This document shows, in pieces, positions 7,925 through 16,136 of a DNA stretch of 64,000 bases. The notes under the pieces are model-generated. The model searched no databases and was not told the DNA's origin. It worked only from the letters and a program-made list of their open reading frames with translations. The first letter of the stretch is position 1. Every line of letters begins with the position of its first letter. The position numbers were made by a program, and so were the translations under genes. Source of the DNA: CANKHA01 sp963731585 (GTDB taxonomy: Bacteria > Pseudomonadota > Alphaproteobacteria > Rhizobiales > Xanthobacteraceae); the NCBI GenBank assembly GCA_963731585.1, contig CAVSWC010000013.1:786483-850482 (forward strand), in the 5' to 3' direction.

Positions 7925-9031
7925 ATGACGCTGTGGTTCGTGCTGGCGATGATGACCGGCGCTGCGGTCTTCGCGGTGCTGTGGCCGCTTGGCCGGCGTG
8001 CGGAAGGCGTGTCATCAGGGCATGACGTACGCGTCTACCGCGACCAGCTCGAGGAGATTACCCGCGACGAGGCCGCCGGCCGGATCGGCACGGCAGAGGC
8101 GGAAGCCGCGCGGATCGAAGTGTCGCGCCGGCTGCTTGCCGCCGCGGATCGCGAATCTACCGCGCCGGAGATCTCCCCATCGCGAAAGCGGGCGGTTGCA
8201 CTTGCCGCGCTCGTGCTGCTGCCTCTATTGAGCGGCGGGCTCTATCTGGCGCTTGGCTCTCCTTCGCTGCCCGGGCAGCCGCTCTCGGCGCGTGCCAATC
8301 CGCAAGCTGCACCGCCGATCGAGCAGCTTGTGGCGCAGGTCGAAACACATCTGGAAAGCAACCCCCGGGACGGCCGCGGCTGGGAAGTATTGGCGCCGGT
8401 CTATATGCAGCTGCGGCGCTACGAAGATGCCGCGCGCGCCCGGCGCCACGCCATCACCTACAACGGGGCGACGGCCAGACGGGAAGCCGATCTCGGTGAG
8501 GCGCTGGTGGCGAGCGCCAAGGGGATCGTTACCGCCGAGGCCAAGCAGGCATTTGAGCGCGCCCTAGGCATCGATGGCAGGGAAGCCAAGGCGCGTTATT
8601 TCCTCGGCTTGTCGGCAAAGCAGGACGGCCGCGCCGCCGAAGCCGCCGCGATGTGGCGCGAGCTGCTGGCTTCCGCCCCGCCCGGCGCCTCCTGGGCCGA
8701 ATTCGTGCGCGATGAACTGGCGCAGATCGAACAGGCGCCCGGGCAGATCGTCTCCGGACCGGGCGCGAAGGAAATGGCAGCGGCGGCGGAGATGGATCCC
8801 CAGCAGCGCCAGCAGATGATCGTCGGCATGGTCGAAGGCCTGGCCGAGCGGTTGAAAAATGATGGCGGCGATTTCGAGGGATGGATGCGGCTCGTGCGCG
8901 CCTATACGGTGCTGGGCGAGCGCGACAAAGCGCGCGTCGCCGCTTCCGACGCGAGGCGCGCGATGGAGCGCGATGCCGACAAGCTTCGCCGCCTGGATGA
9001 GCTGGTGAAAGAATTGGGATTGGAAAGCTGA
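7925..9031 (+). CDS. ccmI: Cytochrome c maturation protein CcmI (CycH)
   Basis: First gene of the cytochrome c maturation operon. CcmI holds apocytochrome c and hands it to the CcmF/CcmH haem lyase. The 368-residue product has a membrane helix at the N-terminus (MTLWFVLAMMTGAAVFAVLW), the family segment RVYRDQLEEITRDEAAGRI, a second helix at about residues 88-108, and then TPR-like helices to the end (GRGWEVLAPVYMQLRRYEDA). ccmE starts two bases after its stop, showing co-transcription. The 250-bp region before it presumably contains the operon promoter, but no clear box was found. Confidence 0.92.
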   Translation: MTLWFVLAMMTGAAVFAVLWPLGRRAEGVSSGHDVRVYRDQLEEITRDEAAGRIGTAEAEAARIEVSRRLLAAADRESTAPEISPSRKRAVALAALVLLPLLSGGLYLALGSPSLPGQPLSARANPQAAPPIEQLVAQVETHLESNPRDGRGWEVLAPVYMQLRRYEDAARARRHAITYNGATARREADLGEALVASAKGIVTAEAKQAFERALGIDGREAKARYFLGLSAKQDGRAAEAAAMWRELLASAPPGASWAEFVRDELAQIEQAPGQIVSGPGAKEMAAAAEMDPQQRQQMIVGMVEGLAERLKNDGGDFEGWMRLVRAYTVLGERDKARVAASDARRAMERDADKLRRLDELVKELGLES

Positions 9032-9033
9032 CA

Positions 9034-9510
9034 ATGGCGATGACCCGCCGGCAACGACGCATCAGTCTCATCGGGCTTAGTCTCGGCGTGCTCGCGCTCG
9101 CGCTCGGGCTGGTGCTGAGCGCATTGCGGGACTCCATTGTTTTCTTCAATTCTCCGACCGATGTGCTGCAGAAGCATGTGGCGGCGGGCACCCGCATCCG
9201 GCTCGGTGGCCTGGTTTCACCGGGCACCCTCGTGCGTAGCGATAACATGCAAGTGCGATTTCAAGTCACCGATGGCAACCATGCGGTTACTGTCGCTTAT
9301 CAGGGGCTGCTGCCCGATCTGTTCCGTGAAGGCCAGGGCGTAGTGACCGAAGGCGCGCTCGACACCGCAGGCATTTTTCGCGCCGATTCCGTGCTCGCCA
9401 AGCATGACGAAACTTATATGCCGAAGGAAGTGGCCGACAGCCTGAAGAAGCAGGGCCACTGGAAAGACGACTACGAAAAGGCAGGCAAGGCGGGGAAGCA
9501 GACACCATGA
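9034..9510 (+). CDS. ccmE: Cytochrome c maturation haem chaperone CcmE (CycJ)
   Basis: Periplasmic haem chaperone that binds haem covalently and delivers it to CcmF. It is 158 residues long with one N-terminal membrane anchor (about 10-30) and an OB-fold domain. The haem-binding His is H124 in LAKHDETYMP, and Y128 is also conserved. The start lies two bases after ccmI, and its last codons overlap the ccmF start (ATGA), so translation is coupled. Confidence 0.95.
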   Translation: MAMTRRQRRISLIGLSLGVLALALGLVLSALRDSIVFFNSPTDVLQKHVAAGTRIRLGGLVSPGTLVRSDNMQVRFQVTDGNHAVTVAYQGLLPDLFREGQGVVTEGALDTAGIFRADSVLAKHDETYMPKEVADSLKKQGHWKDDYEKAGKAGKQTP

Positions 9511-11501
9511 TCCCGGAGCTTGGCCATTACGCGCTGGTGTTGGCTTTTGCGCTGTCCTTGATTCAGTCCAGCGTACCGATCATCGGCGCGCGCATGAACG
9601 ATGCGGCGCTGATGCGCGTCGCCTCGCCGACCGCGCTGGCGCAATTTATCTTCGTCGCGCTGTCTTTCGCGGCGCTGATCACCAGTTACGTCACCTCGGA
9701 TTTCTCGGTCGCCACGACTTTCGAGAATTCCCATTCGGCCATGCCGCTGGTCTACAAATTCACCAGCGCCTGGGGCAATCACGAAGGCTCTATGCTCCTG
9801 TGGGTGCTCATTCTGGCGGCTTTTGGCGCGTTGGTGGCGTTATTCGGCAACAATCTCCCGGCGACGCTGAAGGCCAATGTACTGGGCGTGCAGTCATGGA
9901 TCGCCGCCGCGTTCTTTCTCTTCATCCTGCTCACATCAAATCCCTTTGCACGGCTGCCGGACGCGCCGCTGGAAGGCCGCGATCTCAATCCGCTGTTGCA
10001 GGACCTTGGGCTCGCCATCCATCCGCCGCTGCTTTATCTCGGCTATGTTGGGTTCTCGATCTCTTTCTCTTTTGCCATCGCCGCGTTGATCGAAGGCCGC
10101 ATCGATGCCGCCTGGGCGCGCTGGGTGCGCCCTTGGACGCTGCTCGCCTGGATGTTCCTGACCATTGGCATCGCCATGGGCTCCTACTGGGCCTATTACG
10201 AACTGGGCTGGGGCGGCTGGTGGTTCTGGGATCCGGTGGAGAATGCCTCCTTCATGCCCTGGCTTGCCGGCACGGCGCTGTTGCATTCCGCGCTGGTGAT
10301 GGAAAAGCGCAATGCGCTGAAGGTATGGACGCTGCTTCTCGCGATCCTGGCTTTTTCGCTGTCGCTGCTCGGCACCTTCCTGGTGCGCTCGGGGGTACTG
10401 ACCTCGGTGCATACTTTTGCCACCGATCCGCTGCGCGGCGTTTTCATCCTCGCAATTCTGGTCGTTTTTATCGGCGGTGCCTTCGCGCTCTTCGCCTTGC
10501 GCGCGCCGATGCTCAAGCAGGGGGGCCTGTTCGCGCCGGTGTCGCGCGAAGGCGCGTTGGTGCTCAACAATCTCTTTCTCACCACCGCCTGCGCAACAGT
10601 TTTCGTTGGCACGCTTTATCCGCTGGCGCTGGAAGCACTCACCGGCGGCGAAGATAAGATTTCCGTCGGCGCGCCATTCTTCAACGCGACCTTCTGGCCG
10701 CTGTTCGTGCCGCTCCTGGTCGCCATGCCGTTCGGGCCGCTGATGGCCTGGAAGCGCGGCGATCTGCTTGGCGTGACGCAGCGGCTGTTCGGCGCCTTTG
10801 CCCTGGCGCTCATCGGTATCGCGGCAACCTTCGTTGTCGCCGGTGGCGGGCCGGTGCTGGCGCCCTTCGGCATCGGGCTTTCGCTGTTTGTCATCGGCGG
10901 CGCCATCAGCGATCTGGTCGAGCGCAGCGGATTGGGACGGCATTCCGTGTCGGTGGCATTCAAGCGCGCTGCCGGCCTGCCGCGCTCCGCCTGGGGCGGG
11001 GCGCTGGCGCATCTTGGCCTGGGTATCACGATTTTCGGAATCGTCTGCGAGAGCAACTGGGCGGCTGAGCGCATCGCGGCGGTGCGGCCGAATGAAACCA
11101 TTTCGCTGCGCGGCTATGAGCTTACTTTCGAGGGACTGATGGCGCGGCGGGGACCGAATTATTCCGAACAGGTCGGCTCCTTCCTCGTGCGCAGCGGCGG
11201 CGAGGAGATCGGCCGTTTGCAACCTTCCAAGCGCAGCTTTGCCGCGCGCGGCAGCGCCACCTCGGAAGCCGCGCTGCTGACGCGCGGCGCGAGCCAGCTT
11301 TATCTCTCGCTCGGCGATGCCGACGCCGACGGCGCAGTAACAGTGCGGCTCTATCACAAGCCGCTGGTGCTGCTGATCTGGCTTGGCGCGCTCGTGATGT
11401 TCTTTGGCGGAGCGCTGTCGTTGTCCGATCGTCGCCTGCGCGTCGGCGCGCCCAAGCCGGCGCAGCCGAAGGCGTCCGCGCTTGCGCAAGCGGCGGAGTA
11501 G
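9507..11501 (+). CDS. ccmF: Haem lyase subunit CcmF (CycK)
   Basis: Integral membrane core of the haem lyase that attaches haem to the CxxCH motif of apocytochromes c. The 664-residue product has about 15 membrane helices and the WWD haem-handling motif GGWWFWDPVENASFMPW near residue 235, with conserved His residues in neighbouring loops. Length matches the family. It overlaps ccmE by four bases. Unlike the other junctions of this operon, the following ccmH gene is more than 120 bases away, across a repeat-like spacer. Confidence 0.95.
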   Translation: MIPELGHYALVLAFALSLIQSSVPIIGARMNDAALMRVASPTALAQFIFVALSFAALITSYVTSDFSVATTFENSHSAMPLVYKFTSAWGNHEGSMLLWVLILAAFGALVALFGNNLPATLKANVLGVQSWIAAAFFLFILLTSNPFARLPDAPLEGRDLNPLLQDLGLAIHPPLLYLGYVGFSISFSFAIAALIEGRIDAAWARWVRPWTLLAWMFLTIGIAMGSYWAYYELGWGGWWFWDPVENASFMPWLAGTALLHSALVMEKRNALKVWTLLLAILAFSLSLLGTFLVRSGVLTSVHTFATDPLRGVFILAILVVFIGGAFALFALRAPMLKQGGLFAPVSREGALVLNNLFLTTACATVFVGTLYPLALEALTGGEDKISVGAPFFNATFWPLFVPLLVAMPFGPLMAWKRGDLLGVTQRLFGAFALALIGIAATFVVAGGGPVLAPFGIGLSLFVIGGAISDLVERSGLGRHSVSVAFKRAAGLPRSAWGGALAHLGLGITIFGIVCESNWAAERIAAVRPNETISLRGYELTFEGLMARRGPNYSEQVGSFLVRSGGEEIGRLQPSKRSFAARGSATSEAALLTRGASQLYLSLGDADADGAVTVRLYHKPLVLLIWLGALVMFFGGALSLSDRRLRVGAPKPAQPKASALAQAAE

Positions 11502-11509
11502 CCAATGGC

Positions 11510-11640
11510 GTCGTCAAAACGCACCTCCTCCCGGCGCACCGCAGTCAAGCTTGCGCAGACTGCGAAGACTGCGCGTGCGCCGACCTCGCCCGGCGGGAAG
11601 ACGGGCACTGCGCGGCTCCCTCGCCCAGGGTGGAGGGGAG
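11510..11640. repeat. Repeat-like spacer between ccmF and ccmH
   Basis: The spacer contains short inverted and direct motifs (CCTCCTCCCGGCGC, GCGCAGACTGCGAAGACTGCGC, CTCCCTCGCCC then GGTGGAGGGG) of the kind seen in short interspersed palindromic elements of rhizobial genomes. It interrupts an operon whose other genes touch or overlap. Identity to a named repeat family cannot be tested here. Confidence 0.45.
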
Positions 11641-12116
11641 TACTAAAACGCGTGCGTCGATATTCCTGCCGATAGTCTTTGCTCCTTGTCGCCGCGCCTG
11701 CTTTCGCGGTGCAGCCGGACGAGGTGCTGCCGGACCCCGCATTGGAAGCGCGCGCCCGCGCCCTGTCGCAAGAATTGCGCTGCCTGGTCTGCCAGAACCA
11801 GTCGATCGACGATTCCGATGCCTTATTGGCGCGCGATCTGCGGCTTCTGGTGCGCGAGCGCCTGAAGAACGGCGACAGCGACCAGCAGGTGCTGGATTTC
11901 ATCGTCGCGCGCTACAACACCTTCGTCCTGCTGCGGCCGCCGTTTGGCTGGCACACCCTGCTGCTGTGGCTCGCTCCGGGCCTGCTGCTGGCCGGCGGCA
12001 TGCTCGTCCTCATTGTCGCGGGACGGCGGCGATCGAAGCCGATCGTTAGCGAGCCCGCGCTCACGCCTAAGGAAATCGCCCGCTTAAAGCGACTTGAAGA
12101 TCAAAACCGCGTCTAA
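11630..12116 (+). CDS. ccmH: Cytochrome c maturation thioreductase CcmH/CycL (5' end frameshifted)
   Basis: Membrane-anchored thioredoxin-like subunit that reduces the cysteines of apocytochrome c for haem attachment. The mature part is intact and carries the redox motif RCLVCQNQSIDDSDA, then RDLRLLVRERL and a single C-terminal helix around residues 85-105. The signal peptide is split: one frame gives IFLPIVFA and the next gives LLLVAAPAFAVQPDE, so one base is missing near 11685. The uninterrupted frame begins only at a TTG at 11679. The GTG at 11630 is the likely start in the upstream frame, but this is uncertain because the spacer before it is repeat-like. Confidence 0.85.
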
Positions 12117-12255
12117 GGCACTAATAATAAAAAGCTATTTTTTTGGCAGACACCTTAACAAGTTTTAATCCCGCCGACAGTGCGCCGTAAGGCGATAGTC
12201 CCCATCTTGCTGGCACGGCGCCATGCGCCCTCAGATTTGAAGATGGAGAAACACG

Positions 12256-13812
12256 ATGATTGGCAGCGAACATTCGGCTCCTCGATTCCGAGGTCTCAGA
12301 GCGCGCCGCCTCGCCCTGCTTGCGACCGTCGCTGGCCTGGGGCTTGGCGCGTTTTTCGTAACTCCCGACCACTTTCCGCAGCCAACAATGTTCGGCCCGA
12401 CCGTTGCGCAGGCGCAGAACGTCACGCAGCAAGCGCAGACCGTCGCGCGCCCGGTCGGCTTTGCCGACGTGGTCGAGAAGGTGAAGCCCGCGGTTATTTC
12501 CGTGCGGGTGAAGGTAGAAAACAAAGCACAAATGAGCGGCCTTGACGGCGAGGGTCTGCCTCCGGGCCTGGAACGCTTCTTTAGGCAATTCGGCCAGCCT
12601 GACGGCGGCCAGAATGGGCAGCGCGGACCGCGCGGCGGCGGTAGCGGCCCCCGTAACTTCTCGACTGGCCAAGGCTCCGGATTCTTCATCTCCGCTGACG
12701 GCTTTGCCGTGACGAACAACCACGTCGTGGAGAAGGCCAGCACCGTTCAGGTCAAGCTGGACGACGGCAAGACCTACGATGCAAAGGTCATCGGCACGGA
12801 CCCGCGCAGCGATCTTGCCCTGATCAAGGTCGATGGCCGCAACGATTTCCCTTATGCCAAGCTGTCGGAGACACCTCCGCGCATCGGCGACTGGGTGCTC
12901 GCGGTCGGCAATCCCTTCGGCCTCGGTGGCACCGTGACCGCCGGCATTGTCTCGGCGCGCAGCCGCGACATCGGTGCCGGCCCCTATGATGACTTCATCC
13001 AAATCGACGCGCCGGTAAACAAGGGCAACTCCGGTGGTCCGACCTTCGACGTCGACGGCAATGTGATCGGCGTGAACACCGCGATCTTCTCGCCGTCGGG
13101 CGGCTCGGTGGGCATCGCCTTCGCGATTCCTTCCGACACCGTGAAGACCGTCGTTTCGCAGCTGAAGGAGCGTGGCACGGTGACGCGCGGATGGATCGGC
13201 GTGCAGATTCAGCCGGTCACCACGGAGATTGCCGAGAGCCTCGGCCTGAAGAAGGCTGAAGGCGCGCTGGTTTCGGAAGCACAGCCCAATGGCCCGGCCG
13301 CCAAGGCTGGGATCCAGTCCGGCGCCGTCATCACCTCGGTGAACGGCAATGCGGTGACCGATGCGCGCGATCTCGCCAAGAAGATCGGCACGATGGCCCC
13401 CGGCAACAGCGTCAAGCTCGGCGTGATCGAGAAGGGCGCAGAGAAGACCGTGACGCTCACGCTCGGCGAACTGCCGGCCCAGCGGGAGGCCAAGGCCGAT
13501 CCGCAGGAAGCTGAGCAGCCCGGCAGTGATGTCGGCAAGCTCGGGCTGACGCTTGCTCCTGCGAGCAGCGTCGCCGGTGCCGGATCGCAGGGCGTGGTCA
13601 TCACGGGAGTGGATCCTAATGGCGCGGCCGCGGATGCCGGGTTCAAGACCGGGGACGTGATCCTCGATGTCGCGGGCAAGGCCGTCTCCAGCCCTGCTGA
13701 CGTACGCAAGGGGCTGGACGATGCGCGTGGCGACGGCAAGAAAAACGTTTTGATGCGGGTGAAGTCCGGGGAGGGGACGCGTTTCGTCGCCATTCCGCTC
13801 TCCCGCGGCTAA
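12256..13812 (+). CDS. degP: Do-family periplasmic serine protease (DegP/HtrA)
   Basis: A 518-residue periplasmic protease/chaperone for misfolded envelope proteins. An N-terminal signal or anchor (about 18-36) is followed by the protease domain with the triad H156 (TNNHVV), D186 (RSDLALIKV) and S259 (KGNSGGP). Two PDZ domains follow, the first at about 300-390 and the second at about 425-515 (VVITGVDPNGAAADAG). GGAGA precedes the ATG. The next genes are a two-component system and glnE, an order I recognise from related Rhizobiales. A strong terminator separates the protease from the regulator. Confidence 0.93.
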   Translation: MIGSEHSAPRFRGLRARRLALLATVAGLGLGAFFVTPDHFPQPTMFGPTVAQAQNVTQQAQTVARPVGFADVVEKVKPAVISVRVKVENKAQMSGLDGEGLPPGLERFFRQFGQPDGGQNGQRGPRGGGSGPRNFSTGQGSGFFISADGFAVTNNHVVEKASTVQVKLDDGKTYDAKVIGTDPRSDLALIKVDGRNDFPYAKLSETPPRIGDWVLAVGNPFGLGGTVTAGIVSARSRDIGAGPYDDFIQIDAPVNKGNSGGPTFDVDGNVIGVNTAIFSPSGGSVGIAFAIPSDTVKTVVSQLKERGTVTRGWIGVQIQPVTTEIAESLGLKKAEGALVSEAQPNGPAAKAGIQSGAVITSVNGNAVTDARDLAKKIGTMAPGNSVKLGVIEKGAEKTVTLTLGELPAQREAKADPQEAEQPGSDVGKLGLTLAPASSVAGAGSQGVVITGVDPNGAAADAGFKTGDVILDVAGKAVSSPADVRKGLDDARGDGKKNVLMRVKSGEGTRFVAIPLSRG

Positions 13813-13942
13813 CGAGATGGGGAACTGCTGCCGGCAACCGTCGCCCCCGCCGGCATCGGAACCTCGGGGGCGGGCCTTGAGCCCGTCCCCACCAGCCCCC
13901 GGGCCGATCCGGCTTTAGCCCCCCGGCCGATCGGCTCAACGA

Positions 13943-13974
13943 GGGAGTGGTGGATTCCACCACTCCCTTTTTTT
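13943..13974 (+). terminator. Strong intrinsic terminator after degP
   Basis: An 11-bp perfect stem (13943-13953 with 13957-13967) with a three-base loop, followed by seven T (13968-13974). This is the clearest rho-independent terminator in the window. Confidence 0.92.
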
Positions 13975-14065
13975 GTGCTCGCGACGGCGCCGCCGGTCCC
14001 AAAAGCGGTCCCCCATTTGCAGATCGCGCGCTAGACTTAAGCCTTGTGAACGGACTGAAAAGAAC

Positions 14066-14746
14066 ATGCGCCTGCTTATTGTCGAGGACGACCGCGAGGC
14101 GGCGGATTATCTGATCAAGGCGTTTCGCGAGGTTGGACACGTGGCCGAGCACGCCGCTGACGGCGAGGATGGCCTCGCCTTGGCGGAAGAAGGGCGCTAT
14201 GACGTGCTGGTGGTCGACCGTATGCTGCCCAAACGCGACGGCCTTTCCTTGATCTCGACCCTGCGCACGAAGGGAGTGGAGACACCCGCGCTCATTCTCT
14301 CCGCGCTCGGTCAAGTCGATGACCGCATCAAAGGACTGCGCGCCGGCGGCGACGATTATCTCCCTAAGCCCTACTCCTTTGCCGAATTGCTGGCGCGCGT
14401 CGAAGTGCTGGCGCGCCGGCGCGGCAGCCGGAGCGAGGAAACGATTTACCGCGTCGCTGATCTCGAGCTCGACCGGATGTCGCGCGAAGTGCGCCGCGGT
14501 AAGGAAAAAATATTGCTGCAGCCGCGCGAGTTCCGGCTGCTGGAATATCTGATGAAGCACGCCGGCCAGGTGGTCACCCGCACGATGCTGCTGGAAAACG
14601 TGTGGGATTACCATTTCGACCCGCAGACCAACGTGATCGACGTGCATATCTCGCGGCTGCGCTCCAAGATCGACAAGGGATTTTCCCAGCCGCTGCTGCA
14701 CACTGTGCGCGGCGCGGGATACATGATCCGTGACAGCGCTCGGTAA
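14066..14746 (+). CDS. OmpR-family response regulator
   Basis: A 226-residue regulator with receiver domain (E7-D8-D9, phosphoacceptor D51 in VVDRMLP, K101 in LPKPY) and winged-helix DNA-binding domain (LQPREFRLLEYLMKHAG, HISRLRSKID, VRGAGYMI). The ATG at 14066 gives the standard MRLLIVEDD start. The longer open frame to 13973 runs into the terminator and is not used. It overlaps the kinase gene by 17 bases. The target regulon is unknown. Location next to degP suggests envelope stress, which is only an inference. Confidence 0.88.
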   Translation: MRLLIVEDDREAADYLIKAFREVGHVAEHAADGEDGLALAEEGRYDVLVVDRMLPKRDGLSLISTLRTKGVETPALILSALGQVDDRIKGLRAGGDDYLPKPYSFAELLARVEVLARRRGSRSEETIYRVADLELDRMSREVRRGKEKILLQPREFRLLEYLMKHAGQVVTRTMLLENVWDYHFDPQTNVIDVHISRLRSKIDKGFSQPLLHTVRGAGYMIRDSAR

Positions 14747-16136
14747 GTTTATCCGCACTACGACGTTCAAGCTGACGATCGTCTATTTGACGGTATTTTC
14801 ACTGTTCGCCGCTTTCCTGCTCGGCTATTTCGCCTGGAACACGCGGCGTCTCTTTACCGAGCAGATCAATGCCACCGTCGATGCCGAGGTCAACGGCCTC
14901 ACCGAGCAATACCACAGCGGCGGCATCCGCCGCCTCGTGCAGGTGATCGAAAGCCGCTCCGCGCAGCCGGGATCGAGCCTTTATCTGGTGACCACGGCCG
15001 CGGGCGAGGGACTCGCCGGCAATGTCGGATATTTGCCGACGGGCACGTTGGAGAAACCGGGCTGGTTGGAGACCGAATACCGCCGGCATGACGATCCCGC
15101 GTCGTCGCATCACGCGCTGGTGCGGGTGTTTCAGCTTCCCGGCGGCTTTCGCATGCTGGTCGGGCGCGATCTCGACGATCGCGAGAAGGTGCTACAACAT
15201 CGTCATCGCCGCTGGCCGCTGGTCGCTCGCGCTGGTGGTGGTGCTCGGGCTGGCTGGCGGGTTCTTCGTGACGCGGCGCGTGTTGCGGCGCGTCGATGCC
15301 ATGACCGAGACCACCCGCACGATCGTGGCAGGCGATCTCAGCGGGCGGCTGTTCGTCGCCGGCACCGGCGACGAGTTCGACCGGCTGGCGGAAAACCTCA
15401 ACGCCATGCTGGAGCGCATCGAAGCGCCTGATGCGCGGCCTGAAGGAGGTTTCCGACAACATCGCGCACGACCTGAAGACGCCGCTGACGCGCCTGCGCA
15501 ACCGCGCCGAGGAGGCCTTGCGCGCCGGCAAATAGCGAGGCCGATTACCGCGCGGCGCTGGAGCGCAACGATCGAGGAATCCGACGCGCTTGATGCGCAC
15601 CTTCAACGCGCTGCTGATGATCGCGCGGGCGGAATCCGGCCATGCGCGTGACGACATGGCGGATTTCGACGCCGCCGAGGTCGCGCGCGGTATTGCCGAG
15701 CTCTACGAGCCGCTGGCGGAGGAAAAGGGCTTCGCTCTGAAAGTCGAAGCGCCGGGCCCGATCACCGTGCGCGGCAATCGCGAGCTGGTCAGCCAGGCGC
15801 TTTCCAACCTGGTCGACAATGCGATCAAATACGCCGGCGCCGGACGGCACAGAAGGCGCCGATTGTCGTCACTGCCGAAGCCGAGGGCAGCCGCGTGTTG
15901 CTGACGGTGTGCGACAACGGGCCGGGCATTGCCGAGGCGGACCGCCCGCGCGTGGTGCGAACGCTTCGTGCGGCTGGAGCACAGCCGCTCTCAGCCTGGG
16001 TCGGGCTTGGGCCTTAGTCTCGCAGCCGCGGTGGCGCGGCTGCATGGCGGCGAGCTTGTTCTGGCCGACAATCATCCCGGGCTGAAGGCGGTCATTGCCT
16101 TGCCGCAGGGCAGGGCCGGTACAGAGTTCGGGATGA
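14730..16136 (+). CDS. HAMP-domain sensor histidine kinase (several frameshifts)
   Basis: Cognate kinase of the upstream regulator. The N-terminal half is intact: a membrane helix (TIVYLTVFSLFAAFLLGYFAW), a periplasmic sensor, then a second helix (LALVVVLGLAGGFFV) in another frame. A HAMP segment (ETTRTIVAGDLSGRL) follows, then the phosphoacceptor box SDNIAHDLKTPLTRLRNRAE, the N box SNLVDNAIKYA, and G boxes CDNGPGI and GSGLGLSLAAAVARLHGG. Frame changes are needed near 15190, 15425, 15535, 15590, 15850 and 15955, so this is one of the most error-dense stretches. The natural stop is probably the TGA at 16134, overlapping the glnE start as ATGA. As sequenced, the frame runs straight into glnE. 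Confidence 0.75.

Noticed and set aside
9936..11489. 517-residue ORF on the minus strand
   Set aside because: Antisense to ccmF, with no ribosome site and shadow-like composition.
13820..13850. GGAAC near the end of degP as another EcfG promoter
   Set aside because: No CGTT at 16 or 17 bases, and no gene start at a suitable distance before the terminator.
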